A DNA stretch of 48,674 nucleotides from Candidatus Gastranaerophilales bacterium (GCA_944325175.1 CALUYZ010000012.1:1-48674); one strand, 5' to 3'. Positions 1 through 9,741 are shown, numbered from the stretch's first letter. Translations and numbers: made by a program. Notes: generated from the letters alone by a model not told the origin.

Positions 1-717
1 GTGGCGGCGATTGCTGTGCCTAGTGTGATTAGTAATTCGCAGCAGAGGGAGTTTAAGACGGGGTTGAAAAAGGCGGTGAGTGTTTTGAATAGTGCAATAA
101 CGATGAATATAGCGATAGAAGGGGAAAGCCCTTATGATAACGGGAATTTGTTTGGGTATTTGACAAGGCATATGAATGTATTGAAAACGACAACAAGTGT
201 GCCATATTGGACTTATACGAACGGGTTGGGTCAAACTGCTTTTAATGAATCCAATGCGGCGTTTTATACGGCAGATGGGATGAGATTTGAATTTAATTTG
301 TGTGGCGGTAGTGCTGATGTTTGTTTGTATGAGGGTAAAAATAAATTGCATGAGTCTGATTTGATGGCATGTACGAATACCAATTCTATACGTGATGAAG
401 TTTATGACTCAATTACAGGTAAACCGCTAGAGGTCCATAATTGTGGCGGTTGCGGCAGTTATGGACTTTCTTATAATCCCAATAATACAACAAAGGTGCC
501 ATGTTTAATTTTAGTTGATGTAAATGGCGACAGAAAGCCGACACCCGGTAATATAAATTGCCATGACAGAGTTTGTGGAAAATCTTCCAATTTGTATAAG
601 GTGCCACTTCCTGCCGAGAAAAAATTGAGAGATATTTTTTCTGTTTTAATTACGGAAGATAGGGCAATTCCTTATGGTGTGACCGCCCAAAAAGCTATGT
701 ATGATGCACAAAAATAG
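1..717 (+). CDS. Type IV pilin-like (pseudopilin) protein, N-terminus cut off by window edge
   Basis: The visible protein begins inside the hydrophobic N-terminal helix of a type IV pilin-like protein: AAIAVPSVISNSQQREFKTG is the usual end of that helix followed by the polar, basic turn. The GTG at base 1 is read as an internal valine, so the prepilin peptidase site and real start lie upstream of the window. The remaining about 215 residues form a cysteine-rich globular domain (at least ten Cys, including NCGGCGSYG and VCG) with a VDVNGDRKP segment, typical of pilin-like proteins with a Ca-binding or disulfide-pinned head. The family is exported and assembled by a type II secretion/type IV pilus machine; none of that machinery is in the window. 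It converges on dgt. Family call is good; the specific role is unknown. Confidence 0.7.
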   Translation: MAAIAVPSVISNSQQREFKTGLKKAVSVLNSAITMNIAIEGESPYDNGNLFGYLTRHMNVLKTTTSVPYWTYTNGLGQTAFNESNAAFYTADGMRFEFNLCGGSADVCLYEGKNKLHESDLMACTNTNSIRDEVYDSITGKPLEVHNCGGCGSYGLSYNPNNTTKVPCLILVDVNGDRKPTPGNINCHDRVCGKSSNLYKVPLPAEKKLRDIFSVLITEDRAIPYGVTAQKAMYDAQK

Positions 718-757
718 CTTCTGATTTGAAAAACAAACTTAATTTGCAGTAAAAATG

Positions 758-2011
758 TTAGAAGCTTATTATTTCATTGAACATTTTTATTGCAAAACTG
801 TCTGTCATGCCTGAAATAAAATCTATAACAGCTTTTTTATAATCATCATAACTTTCAATATCATATATAACTTTATTGATGAATTTTTTATTTTTTCTTT
901 CTGTTTCAGGGGCGACGTTTGAATATTTAATCAGCCATTCTCTAAAGGTTGAACATAAAAGAGGATAATATGTCTCATCATACCTTAATTTATAGATAGT
1001 ATTTTTCGCGTCATAATATTCAATTAAAGTTTTTGAAATTGTTTCTATAATTAACTTTGCATAAGCATGAAAAGTGGTTAAACGTTTATGATTATAAATA
1101 TTTTTATAGTTAAAATCTTTTATCATTTTCATGATTTCAAAATATTCTTTTGAAAATGTTAATCCGACATCAGGATTTGAATTTTTGCATAAATCTATTG
1201 TAAAAAGATGAACCAGTGTGGATGTATTAATATCGGTTAATTTTTTTTGCCCGAACAAATTTTTGATTATCGCTTCAAATTCAAGCTTTTGTTCTTCCGA
1301 TAAGATTTTTTTAGATAATGCATCTTCAATATCTCTTCCTAAATAAGCAATTTTATCGGAAATTTTAACCACAAGCCCTTCCCAAGAATAACTTTGATAT
1401 TCATTTGGCGCATTAATTAATTCTAAATCTATGAATTTATCTCTTGGTTTTAGTCCATTTTCAACTACTTCACCGCAATGACAAATAATTCCGTCACGAA
1501 CTGCATAGGTTAAATCTAAATTTCTTTCAAAACCTTCATAATCAGGCAAAGTTTCAATTTTATCAATGAATCTGAGGCTGTTTTTTTCATGCCAGAAAGT
1601 TACGCCAAGATTAAAATTATTAATTACATCTTGAATAATTTTTTCACCTGTATGCCCAAATGGCGGATGTCCAAGGTCATGCCCTGTGGCAATAGCTCTT
1701 GCAAGCTCGCAATTAAGCCCCATGCATCTTGCTAAAACTTCTGCAGCAGAAGACACATGATTAACATGCTCTATTCTTGTGCAGATATGGTCATTATTTG
1801 TGGCAAAAAACACTTGTGTTTTATGTTTTAGCCTTCTGTATGCGTTAGAATATAAAATTCTATGGTAATCACGCTCAAACGGGCTTCTTATGTCTTCATC
1901 TTTTCTGTAAATAACATCCAGCCTGCTTGTTGCTTCTTTGTATTTCGGATTGTTTTTTGTCATTGCATAATCAATGAACAAATTTTCTTTAATTTTTTCT
2001 TTTGTCGTCAT
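758..2011 (-). CDS. dgt: Deoxyguanosinetriphosphate triphosphohydrolase-like HD-domain protein
   Basis: The 417-residue protein has the dNTP triphosphohydrolase layout. An N-terminal RSPFERDYHRILYSNAYRRL segment (residues 42-61) precedes the HD domain, with metal histidine in RIEHVNHV (about residues 79-86), then GHDLGHPPFGHTGE (110-123), where His111-Asp112 give the HD pair. The family hydrolyses dNTPs (often dGTP) to nucleoside plus triphosphate in the cytosol and so tunes dNTP pools. Length fits the short Dgt type. The start is ATG with no clear ribosome-binding site. It lies 38 bp downstream of the M16 peptidase on the same strand, so co-transcription is plausible. Substrate preference cannot be read from the sequence. 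Confidence 0.88.
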   Translation of the reverse strand: MTTKEKIKENLFIDYAMTKNNPKYKEATSRLDVIYRKDEDIRSPFERDYHRILYSNAYRRLKHKTQVFFATNNDHICTRIEHVNHVSSAAEVLARCMGLNCELARAIATGHDLGHPPFGHTGEKIIQDVINNFNLGVTFWHEKNSLRFIDKIETLPDYEGFERNLDLTYAVRDGIICHCGEVVENGLKPRDKFIDLELINAPNEYQSYSWEGLVVKISDKIAYLGRDIEDALSKKILSEEQKLEFEAIIKNLFGQKKLTDINTSTLVHLFTIDLCKNSNPDVGLTFSKEYFEIMKMIKDFNYKNIYNHKRLTTFHAYAKLIIETISKTLIEYYDAKNTIYKLRYDETYYPLLCSTFREWLIKYSNVAPETERKNKKFINKVIYDIESYDDYKKAVIDFISGMTDSFAIKMFNEIISF

Positions 2012-2049
2012 AGCTCTAGTATTTTAAACCATAATTTTTCAAATGAAAA

Positions 2050-4971
2050 CTAGATATTTACAACTTCACCCAAAGAATTGATATAGTCTATTTGATTATT
2101 AACGGTGTCGGGGCTTGCTAAAATGGAGTAGACGGGTTTATTTGAAAATACGTGTTTTGCTGCATCCATTATATCTTGTTTTGTTATTTTATCTATGGCT
2201 TCAACGTATTCATCAATTCTTTTAATTCCGTAAGGTTGTGTCATATTCATTGAAATCAGAGATGTTGCGCTTATGGGAAGTTCCATTTGAAGTGCTATAT
2301 CTTGTTTTAATTGCATTTTGGCAGCTTCAAGTTCTTCATCTGTTACATATTCTGTCATTAATGAATCCGTATGGGCTTGAAAGCCTTGTAGACATTTTTT
2401 TAGATTGTCATATTTAATATCATTTTGTTGTTTGTCATCTGTTGTTGACAAAATTCTTAAAGTTATTATGCCGGAATTTTCAAAAGATTGAATTTGGCTT
2501 GAAACACTGTAGGCAAGTTTTTGTTTTTCTCTAAGGTCTGAAAAAAGCCTTGAGGAAGGACTTCCGCCCAAAATTGTGTTTAGAAGTTCAAATTTAATTT
2601 CATCTTCAATATTGCCGGAAATTTCAAAGGAATAATTTTTGTATATTTGCGCCTGATTTCTTTCTTCTGTATCAAGTAATACAGTTGTTTTGGCGTTTGG
2701 CTTATATGATTTTAATAATTGAGGTGCATAGGGCTTAAATTTTACGTTAGAAGTTGTCATATTGTCTATAATTTGCTCTCTAAGCTCAGGGTGTTCTTTT
2801 ATTGGGGCAGACACTACAATGTTTGCTGAAGAATTGAATATTAAATTATTGTAGTGCTGTTTAACATCATCTAAAGTTAATGTTTCAAGCCCTTTTAATA
2901 TTTGTTTTGGTGAGGGGAAATATTTGCCGTACAATTTTGCAAGCAAGTTAACAGATGCATCTTTATCCATTGTTGAACAATAAGTTCTTATTTTTTCAAC
3001 TGCAGCATTAAAATCTGCCTCGGTAAATCTTGGCGCATAAATTGCTTCTTTCATTGTTCTTATTGCATCTGTCATATTCGTATAAAGGCAGTTTGCATTG
3101 CTTCTTATTTGAAAACAGTTTGCATTTGAATCAAAATCTACGGAATTTAAACTTGCGTTATATGAAAAGTCGGCTTTAGATTTATACATTGAACCGTCAT
3201 TTAAAATTTGTGTTAAAACATAGCTTGCGGCGGGATTGTCGGGAACTGCATCTTTACAAGAAAGGCGCCAGTCGATGTAACAATTTTCTGAATCTATATC
3301 ATTTATTGCAAGAGCAGAATTATCAGGAAGCGTCATTTCTTCAATATTTTCTGTCGTTACTTTTCTTCTCGTAAATGATATTGGCGCATTTTGTTCCGTT
3401 GAATTAGCTACTATAGAATATTTACTTTTGTTATAGTTTTCAACAATTTCTTTTTCTGTCATATCATAAGGATGCACAACAGCAACGCTCATTTTTGAAA
3501 AATCAATATATTTGTCAGCTGCCTGTATAATGTCAGTTGGCTGTAAATTTTCAATGACGGTTTTATATTGGCTTAAATTGTGAAAACTGTTTCCTAAAAG
3601 AGAAGAACCTATTGTGTCTGTTATTGTTTCTACATCTTCAAAGCTTGCAGACAGAGATTTTAAAAGAGTGTTTTTAATTATCTTCATTTCATCATCTGTA
3701 GGCGGGTTGGTTTTAATTGATTTAACCGAGTCTAAGAAAGCATCAAGCGCTTTTGAATCGTCACCTCTTTGAGTTGCTAATTGGAAAATTATCGCCTCAG
3801 GGTCTGTTTTTCTCAAACCGACTTTTTGAGTGTCAAAATCACCAAGCGCATACATTGGGGCAAGTTCTTTGGTTAATCTTGAACTGTTGTTTCCAAGTAA
3901 TAAAAGCCCAAGTGCGGTTATGCTTATTGAATCTTTTAAATTATCGGGAACAGCACCTGCAAATGCGCAAAAAACATTTGTAGAGTTGCTGTTAGGCGAG
4001 ATGTAATCACTTCTTATTGATTTTTGAATCGGAGTTAAAATTTCTTTTTTTCTGTAACTGTCAGCATTTTTAACAGGCTGTGTTGTAAAGTTTTTGGCAA
4101 TTATTTCAATAGCATCGTTGGGGTTAAAATCGCCTGTTAGAACGGTATACATATTATCCGGAGTAAAATGTGTTTTCCAATGGTTGTAAACATCATCTCT
4201 TGTAATGTTGTTTACTGTTTCTATAGAGCCTGCAACCAGATTTTCCGATTTTGAATTTATTTGAAATAAATTTCTGATTAAATCGTTTAGCGCTTTGTTT
4301 GTTATGTCATCATTTACCATGCTAATTTCAGAAGTTACGGGTCCTTTTTCTTTTTCGACCATATCAATAGGAAATAAAGGGTTAACAAGCATATCAGCAT
4401 GCATTTCTATTATTTGTTTTAAGCTTTTATCATCAACAATGGGCGACATTATATAAAAATCTGTTTGCGCATAATCTGTTGAAGCATTTGTATCTGCCCC
4501 TAATTTGCCTACTTCTTTAAAAAATCTGCCTGCTTCAAGATTTTTTGAACCGTTAAATACGTTATGTTCGTTAAAATGTGAAATTCCCCTATTTTGGTCG
4601 TTTTCATTCATCGAACCTGCATCAATAAAAGTTTTAATAATTGTTGTTGCATCTTTTTTGGGCATTAAAACAACTGTTTGACCGTTTTTTAGTTCGTATT
4701 TATACAAATTATCGCCATAAGGGGTTTTATTAACTTCTTTTAGCTCCCATTCGCCGTTTGGGCTTTTTGTTTGAATATCAGGCGGAACCATTTGAGCTTG
4801 ATTAGCTGCTAAATTTTGTGTGTAGTAAAAATTAGGGTAATTAAAATTGCTCATATACTGATTTTGAAATGTATAAGGAGTATATGAATTTACATTATTT
4901 GCGCTGTTATATGAAGGTATTGGCTGATAGCCCGCTATATTTCCCTGTAATTGTATTCTATTTACACACAT
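2050..4971 (-). CDS. Two-repeat M16 family zinc metallopeptidase (pitrilysin/PqqL-like)
   Basis: This 973-residue protein contains two M16 halves. The N-terminal half carries the inverted zinc motif HFNEH (residues 132-136) and a downstream glutamate in VTSEIS (about residue 215), so it should be catalytically active. The second half has the conserved LGGSPSSRLFSDLREKQKL region with the following AYS typical of the non-catalytic M16 half. The first 60 residues are Asn/Tyr/Gln-rich and contain no signal peptide, so secretion is not obvious. ATG start with AGGAAA about 7 nt upstream. M16 enzymes degrade peptides in an enclosed chamber; the substrate here is unknown. Two further M16 genes lie at 21494-24057. 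Confidence 0.85.
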   Translation of the reverse strand: MCVNRIQLQGNIAGYQPIPSYNSANNVNSYTPYTFQNQYMSNFNYPNFYYTQNLAANQAQMVPPDIQTKSPNGEWELKEVNKTPYGDNLYKYELKNGQTVVLMPKKDATTIIKTFIDAGSMNENDQNRGISHFNEHNVFNGSKNLEAGRFFKEVGKLGADTNASTDYAQTDFYIMSPIVDDKSLKQIIEMHADMLVNPLFPIDMVEKEKGPVTSEISMVNDDITNKALNDLIRNLFQINSKSENLVAGSIETVNNITRDDVYNHWKTHFTPDNMYTVLTGDFNPNDAIEIIAKNFTTQPVKNADSYRKKEILTPIQKSIRSDYISPNSNSTNVFCAFAGAVPDNLKDSISITALGLLLLGNNSSRLTKELAPMYALGDFDTQKVGLRKTDPEAIIFQLATQRGDDSKALDAFLDSVKSIKTNPPTDDEMKIIKNTLLKSLSASFEDVETITDTIGSSLLGNSFHNLSQYKTVIENLQPTDIIQAADKYIDFSKMSVAVVHPYDMTEKEIVENYNKSKYSIVANSTEQNAPISFTRRKVTTENIEEMTLPDNSALAINDIDSENCYIDWRLSCKDAVPDNPAASYVLTQILNDGSMYKSKADFSYNASLNSVDFDSNANCFQIRSNANCLYTNMTDAIRTMKEAIYAPRFTEADFNAAVEKIRTYCSTMDKDASVNLLAKLYGKYFPSPKQILKGLETLTLDDVKQHYNNLIFNSSANIVVSAPIKEHPELREQIIDNMTTSNVKFKPYAPQLLKSYKPNAKTTVLLDTEERNQAQIYKNYSFEISGNIEDEIKFELLNTILGGSPSSRLFSDLREKQKLAYSVSSQIQSFENSGIITLRILSTTDDKQQNDIKYDNLKKCLQGFQAHTDSLMTEYVTDEELEAAKMQLKQDIALQMELPISATSLISMNMTQPYGIKRIDEYVEAIDKITKQDIMDAAKHVFSNKPVYSILASPDTVNNQIDYINSLGEVVNI

Positions 4972-5051
4972 TTAAAAATTTCCTGATATTAATACTAAAA
5001 TAAAAACAAAAAGAAATTTTGCCTAAATTTAAAAATTCTGATTAAAATATG

Positions 5052-5079
5052 TTACAAATATTATTTTTTAATGTATCAT
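5052..5079 (+). promoter_or_regulatory. Candidate sigma70-type promoter for the activase-related gene
   Basis: TTACAA (5052-5057) and TATCAT (5074-5079) are 16 bp apart and lie 32 bp before the ATG at 5111. In AT-rich sequence such matches arise by chance, so this is only moderate support. Confidence 0.35.
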
Positions 5080-5110
5080 TTAATTAGATTGAAATTTTAA
5101 AGGATAGTTT

Positions 5111-6169
5111 ATGTCAATCAAAGAAAAAGTTATCGGTTTTCCAAGAGCATTAATTTATTACAACTATATACCATTTTTGTCAGCTTTTTTTGAACATTTA
5201 GGTTTTGAAATTGTTTATTCTGACTATACCACTAAAAAAACATTGTCAGAAGGGTCTTCTTTGGTTGTAACAGAAACTTGCCTGCCGATTAAAGTTTATG
5301 TCGGTCATGTTTTAAATTTGATTGAAAAAGGTGTTAAAAACATTTTTGTTCCTTCTATTCAATCTGTTGCGCCAAAAATTTATAATTGTTCAAAAATCAG
5401 AGGGCTTCCCGATTTAATAAGAAATGTTGTTAAGGGTGATTATAACATTATTGAAGCCACTTTAGATAAATCCGAAAAGAATTTAGGGCTTGTTGAATTT
5501 TTAAAACAAGCTGTTGAACCTTTTGGAATTAGCGATGAAAGCTATATTCAAGATGCAATTAAAGAAGGCTTTATAAGATACAACAATTTCAGGGTCATGA
5601 TGCAGCATAATATGCATTTTGACGTTGCGCTAAAATATGCAAAAGAAGGTAAAGTTGTTATAAATTCTTCAAAATCGGAAAAAGATATAAATGTTGCATT
5701 AATTGCCCATGGTTATAATATCTATGATAAAAGAGTTTGCATGGATGTATTTAAAAAACTTGAAGAATTAGGTGTAAAAGTTTTTAATGCATACGGTTTG
5801 ACTGAAGAACAGTTAAAGGACGGTTTAAATTCAATTTCAACAGACCTTTATTGGGCAAATCAGCTTGAAATGTCGGGTGCTGCGGGGTACTATTTAAGAA
5901 CTCCCGATATAGACGGTGTTATTACAATAACGGCTTTTGGCTGCGGTCCTGATAGTTTAATGATTGAAGATATAAAACGAAAATCAAAAAACTTTAATAA
6001 ACCGCTTTTAAATTTAACCATAGATGAACATACGGGTGAAGCAGGTTTTGTAACAAGACTTGAAGCTTTTTGCGATATGCTCTATAGAAAAAAACGTGCC
6101 GCAAAAAAGGTTGTTTTTTCAGAAGACAATATAGAACTTGTTGATGATTATAATATTAATTTAAGGTAA
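5111..6169 (+). CDS. Acyl-CoA dehydratase activase-related protein (DUF2229-like)
   Basis: The 352-residue product resembles the DUF2229 proteins that accompany or are fused to ATP-dependent activators of 2-hydroxyacyl-CoA dehydratases. Conserved features seen are IGFPRAL near the start, a cysteine in TETCLPIKVYVGH (Cys57), a second in YNCSKIRGLPD (Cys93), and GCGPDS in the C-terminal third. The three cysteines could bind an Fe-S cluster, as in the related dehydratase subunits. The activator ATPase (BadF/HgdC type) and dehydratase subunits are not in this window, so its partner is unknown. ATG with AAGGA seven nt upstream. Its end overlaps the convergent nagA by 22 bp. The family call is good; a biochemical role is not established for stand-alone members. 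Confidence 0.7.
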   Translation: MSIKEKVIGFPRALIYYNYIPFLSAFFEHLGFEIVYSDYTTKKTLSEGSSLVVTETCLPIKVYVGHVLNLIEKGVKNIFVPSIQSVAPKIYNCSKIRGLPDLIRNVVKGDYNIIEATLDKSEKNLGLVEFLKQAVEPFGISDESYIQDAIKEGFIRYNNFRVMMQHNMHFDVALKYAKEGKVVINSSKSEKDINVALIAHGYNIYDKRVCMDVFKKLEELGVKVFNAYGLTEEQLKDGLNSISTDLYWANQLEMSGAAGYYLRTPDIDGVITITAFGCGPDSLMIEDIKRKSKNFNKPLLNLTIDEHTGEAGFVTRLEAFCDMLYRKKRAAKKVVFSEDNIELVDDYNINLR

Positions 6170-7011
6170 TTTTTTGGGTTTTCATAAGCCATTAAATTTG
6201 CTTCTTTTTCTGTTATAATGCCTTTTTTTATGAGATTTGAAACAATTTCAGGCAATAAAAGCACAGAACCGCCCAAGGTTCCATTTTCATCATAGCCTGT
6301 TTTTAAAACAGTTTTGCCGCAAAATTCTATTTTGTCTAAGTTTGAACTTGCGATAGGAAGCGCATCCGATATTAATATAATTTTTTCCTTTGGTCTTATT
6401 TTGAAGGTTAAATTTAGAACATCTTTACATACATGTTTTGTGTCTGCTATAAGCTCTGTATATATTTCTTTATCAAGAAGGGCTTTTATGGCAAGGGTTT
6501 CTTTTTTATGGGTCATAGGCTCCATAGCATTAAAAAGGTGGTTTATTCCGTCTGCACCGATTAAACTGTTTGATGTAGTGTGCCCAAAGTGCACTTTAAT
6601 ATTTTTAGATTTTAAATAGTCTATAAAATCGGAGCAATTACGGTTTTCAGGAGCTATGACAACAATTTTTACATCGTCTTCAAAATCTCCCGCTATTTTT
6701 TTAAAATTATCTATAGTAGGTTCTAAAAAATTTTCAGGGTTTTGTACCCCCGGTTTTTCTTTTGATAAAAAGGTGCCTTCTAAATTAACACCTATAATAA
6801 GCGCTTCGTCTGATTTTTGTCTGTTTTTTGCTATGTGTATATTTTTAATTCTTTTGTTTAATTCTTCTGTACTGCCGCCTGTTAATGTGGGGCAAAAAGC
6901 TGTTAAATCTTTTTTTAAGGCACATTTTGCAAAATAATTAATTTCATCTGCACTTGCATTGTCGAAATTAATTCCAAAACCGCCATGGATGTGAATATCA
7001 ATAGTTTTCAT
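6148..7011 (-). CDS. nagA: Compact N-acetylglucosamine-6-phosphate deacetylase-like protein
   Basis: The protein carries the NagA signature series in order: DIHIHGG at the very N-terminus (metal-site His), NLEGTFLS, HFGHTTS, HLFNAM and ISDALP (catalytic Asp). The family deacetylates GlcNAc-6-phosphate in amino-sugar and wall recycling. I start it at the ATG at 7011 rather than the in-frame TTG 36 bp upstream: the TTG would fall inside the promoter, and the metal motif then begins at residue 5. At 287 residues it is about 90-100 shorter than usual NagA, because the beta-sandwich strands that normally flank the TIM barrel at both ends are absent. No nagB or PTS gene is adjacent. A specialised deacetylase of the same superfamily is possible. 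Confidence 0.75.
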   Translation of the reverse strand: MKTIDIHIHGGFGINFDNASADEINYFAKCALKKDLTAFCPTLTGGSTEELNKRIKNIHIAKNRQKSDEALIIGVNLEGTFLSKEKPGVQNPENFLEPTIDNFKKIAGDFEDDVKIVVIAPENRNCSDFIDYLKSKNIKVHFGHTTSNSLIGADGINHLFNAMEPMTHKKETLAIKALLDKEIYTELIADTKHVCKDVLNLTFKIRPKEKIILISDALPIASSNLDKIEFCGKTVLKTGYDENGTLGGSVLLLPEIVSNLIKKGIITEKEANLMAYENPKNYLKLIL

Positions 7012-7018
7012 AAAATTT

Positions 7019-7047
7019 ATTATACTTTTTTTGACTAAATTGTTCAA
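7019..7047 (-). promoter_or_regulatory. Promoter of nagA, predicted leaderless
   Basis: On the minus strand TTGAAC (7047-7042), a 17-bp spacer and a perfect TATAAT (7024-7019) end only 7 nt before the nagA ATG. Transcription would start at or within a base or two of the start codon, and no Shine-Dalgarno sequence is present. Confidence 0.6.
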
Positions 7048-7167
7048 TTCATTAATATGTTATTAGCTTTTATCTCCTTTTTGTTAACAAATGTAAACAT
7101 AATATTTAAAATACCTAAAGTCAAAAAAATAAAATGTCGATATTGTAAATATCAAAATCAAAGCTAT

Positions 7168-7172
7168 GGAGG
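7168..7172 (+). promoter_or_regulatory. Ribosome-binding site that fixes the start of the 7181 gene
   Basis: GGAGG lies 8 nt before the ATG at 7181. The in-frame ATG at 7166 overlaps this site, so it cannot be the real start; the paralogue at 8697 begins with the same MGMAASQARF. Confidence 0.8.
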
Positions 7173-7180
7173 CTTTAACT

Positions 7181-8524
7181 ATGGGTATGGCAGCGAGCCA
7201 GGCAAGGTTTCTTTCCTTGACTGCACGAAAATCTAACGTTGAATATGAAGGTCAGCAAGTTAACCAACAAAGAACAGCTCTTTCTAATGAAAGTGCAAAT
7301 TTATATAATAAATTATCTTCAATCGAAGTTCCAACTCCACCTTCAACAAGTGATTACTATGAAACCGTTTACACTTTTAAAACAAGTGAATTGGATAATT
7401 CATCAACAGGTTCTACGGAATATACTTTAAACAGCATTTATACAATGCCTGACGGTACTTATGCAAACCTTTCATATATGGCTTATGAATGGCAAGCAGC
7501 TACTACAAGCGCTTATTCAGGTAATATTAATTCTAAATATGACACTGCAACAGGCGAAACAAATTACAGCATAAGCTTGGCAAACGGTGTTGTAGCTGAT
7601 GCAACGGAATATACATATCAACCGTCAGAAGCTGAAATTACCTTAGATTTTTCAGGCGGTTCCGTTTCAATAGGCGGTGAAGAATTTGTTTTAAGCGAAA
7701 CTAAAGATCAAATTTTAGGCGGCTTAGAAGACGGTAAATATAAATATGCCTATGATGTTGAAGATTTAGGAAACGGTCAATACGCTCTTAAACTTTCAAT
7801 AACTCAAGATAAACAAAATCCTGATAAATTTGAATGTACTATTGCAGGTCAAACTTATGAAGCTAAGTTGCAATCAAACGGTACATATCAATGCGTTATT
7901 GAATCAGGTGATAAAGAAGGCACCTCATATAATGCCGAAGTTTCAGGCAAATATGTAAGTGAAAACGGCAATGCAAATTCAGCTGTCGGCTATCTTGGAC
8001 CTGATTTTACAACATATACAAAAGAAGGCTCAACAGAAGAATTATATAATCAACCCGTTTTAGCATATACATTGAACGGTCAAACATATTTTATTACGGC
8101 AGCAGAATATAAAGACGGCGAAGGAACATATTTCTCAAGCTCATCTTATGTTCAAAGCGTTGGACATCAAGAAACCGTTTCTTATCCTTGCATTTTCACA
8201 ACATCATCTACAGGCAGATACCAAACATTAACAGTAACAGATAATAACGGTATCACTCATGAATTTTCATTAGATGTTCAAACTGTTCAGGATGAAGAAG
8301 CTTATCAGCAAGCTATGCTTGATTATGAATACGAACAAGCTCAATATCAAAAACAAGTTCAAGATATTAACGCAAAAACTGAAGCACTTCAACAAGAAGA
8401 CAGAACTCTTGAATTAAGACTAAAACAATTAGATACAGAACAAAACGCTATTGCAACAGAAATGGATGCGGTTCAAAAAGTTATTGAAGATAACGTTGAA
8501 TCTACATTTAAAACCTTTGCATAA
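7181..8524 (+). CDS. Conserved helical-ends protein with variable middle (paralogue 1 of 3)
   Basis: I do not recognise a named family. The 447-residue product begins MGMAASQARFLSLTARKS and is predicted helical for the first 50 or so residues. A beta-type, Gly/Ser/Thr/Tyr-rich middle of about 300 residues follows, then a long C-terminal helix or coiled coil (from about QDEEAYQQAM to the end ESTFKTFA). It has no signal peptide or membrane segment. The two ends are almost identical to those of the next gene, whereas the middle is not. Conserved helical ends around a variable centre recall flagellin and other axial proteins exported without a signal peptide; that comparison is mine and untested. 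It has its own terminator. Confidence 0.75.
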   Translation: MGMAASQARFLSLTARKSNVEYEGQQVNQQRTALSNESANLYNKLSSIEVPTPPSTSDYYETVYTFKTSELDNSSTGSTEYTLNSIYTMPDGTYANLSYMAYEWQAATTSAYSGNINSKYDTATGETNYSISLANGVVADATEYTYQPSEAEITLDFSGGSVSIGGEEFVLSETKDQILGGLEDGKYKYAYDVEDLGNGQYALKLSITQDKQNPDKFECTIAGQTYEAKLQSNGTYQCVIESGDKEGTSYNAEVSGKYVSENGNANSAVGYLGPDFTTYTKEGSTEELYNQPVLAYTLNGQTYFITAAEYKDGEGTYFSSSSYVQSVGHQETVSYPCIFTTSSTGRYQTLTVTDNNGITHEFSLDVQTVQDEEAYQQAMLDYEYEQAQYQKQVQDINAKTEALQQEDRTLELRLKQLDTEQNAIATEMDAVQKVIEDNVESTFKTFA

Positions 8525-8561
8525 TAAATTTATCGACCATCTCCATAGTATTTTGATATTT

Positions 8562-8597
8562 ACTGCAAACCCTTTTTTAGGGCTTGCAGTTTCTTTT
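8562..8597 (+). terminator. Rho-independent terminator after paralogue 1
   Basis: ACTGCAAACCC (8562-8572) pairs with GGGCTTGCAGT (8580-8590) with one mismatch, around a 7-nt loop, followed by TTTCTTTT. It separates the two paralogues into their own transcription units. Confidence 0.8.
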
Positions 8598-8696
8598 GTA
8601 AATAAATGTTAAGATTTACTCTTTTTTTACTAAAGTTTTTAAATTTGTTTACCGATAAGAAATATATAACAAGGAACTGATAAGGAGAAATAAGAT

Positions 8697-9710
8697 ATGG
8701 GTATGGCAGCAAGCCAAGCTAGATTTTTATCTCTAACGGCAAGAAAATCTAACGTTGAATATGAAGGTCAGCAAATTAACCAAGAAAGAACTGCCTTGGC
8801 TAATGAAAGCTCAAATCTTTATTCTCAATTAACTAATATGGAAGTTCCTGCACCTCCAAACACCAGTGACTTCTATAAAACTGTTTATACATTCACATCA
8901 AGAGAAATTTCAGGCGCAACCACAGAATATGTATTACAAGATATTTATTCAACTCCTGAAGGTGATTATGCAAAAGTAACACATGATGAACCATATTTCG
9001 GCAGTGTTGCAACTGCTGTAAACGGCACAATTTCGCCTGTTAAAGACGGTTCAACCAGCAATGAAAATTTGCTTTCAAGCGGTTATCAAATTAATATCGG
9101 CAGCAACAACTATGAAATTTTCCTTGATAATGCCAATGATTATTCAACAACGCTTGATTATTTGAATTCCGACGATAACGAATATGGTAATTATAAAATT
9201 AACGGCGATGATAATTCTTACTTGCCATATTTCAACCTAAACGGTACAAAATATTACTTATCAGATGAGCAAATGGAAAACTTTGATTCTAACGCTATTA
9301 CTTTTGCGATGAGCGTTAAACAAGGTACTAAGCAAGTTGAAGAAGATATTCCTATTTTATCTTATGAAACAAATGATACAGGAAGAACAACTTCTGTAAC
9401 CATAAGAAAATATGATGAATTGGATGAAACAAAATATCAAGATTATACTTATGAATTAACTTGCACAACAGTTCAGGATGAAGAAGCATATAATCAAGCT
9501 ATGCTTGACTATGAATATTATCAAGCTGATTATGAAAAACAAGTTAGTGATATAAACGCAAAAACAGAAGATATACAAGCAAAAGATAAAACCTTAGAAC
9601 TTGAATTAAAACAACTTGACACTGAACAAAATGCTATTGCAACTGAAATGGATGCAGTTCAAAAAGTTGTTGAAGATAACGTTGAATCTACCTTCAAAAC
9701 ATTTGCATAA
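8697..9710 (+). CDS. Conserved helical-ends protein with variable middle (paralogue 2 of 3)
   Basis: This 337-residue protein is a tandem paralogue of the preceding gene. Its start MGMAASQARFLSLTARKS is identical, and the last 70 residues (INAKTEDIQAKDKTLELELK and onward to ESTFKTFA) match closely. The 200-residue middle is unrelated by eye, although both first segments share a PNTSDFYKTVYTF-like stretch. The ATG has a good AAGGAG site 9 nt upstream. No signal peptide, cysteine or membrane helix is present. High sequence identity at the DNA level in the ends suggests either strong selection or gene conversion. Function unknown. Confidence 0.75.
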   Translation: MGMAASQARFLSLTARKSNVEYEGQQINQERTALANESSNLYSQLTNMEVPAPPNTSDFYKTVYTFTSREISGATTEYVLQDIYSTPEGDYAKVTHDEPYFGSVATAVNGTISPVKDGSTSNENLLSSGYQINIGSNNYEIFLDNANDYSTTLDYLNSDDNEYGNYKINGDDNSYLPYFNLNGTKYYLSDEQMENFDSNAITFAMSVKQGTKQVEEDIPILSYETNDTGRTTSVTIRKYDELDETKYQDYTYELTCTTVQDEEAYNQAMLDYEYYQADYEKQVSDINAKTEDIQAKDKTLELELKQLDTEQNAIATEMDAVQKVVEDNVESTFKTFA

Positions 9711-9741
9711 TATCTTGACTTTTAGCAAAACAACATTAAAT

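Noticed and set aside
7012..7047. NagA start at the upstream TTG
   Set aside because: It would place the coding sequence over a good promoter, and the added residues are not part of the family.
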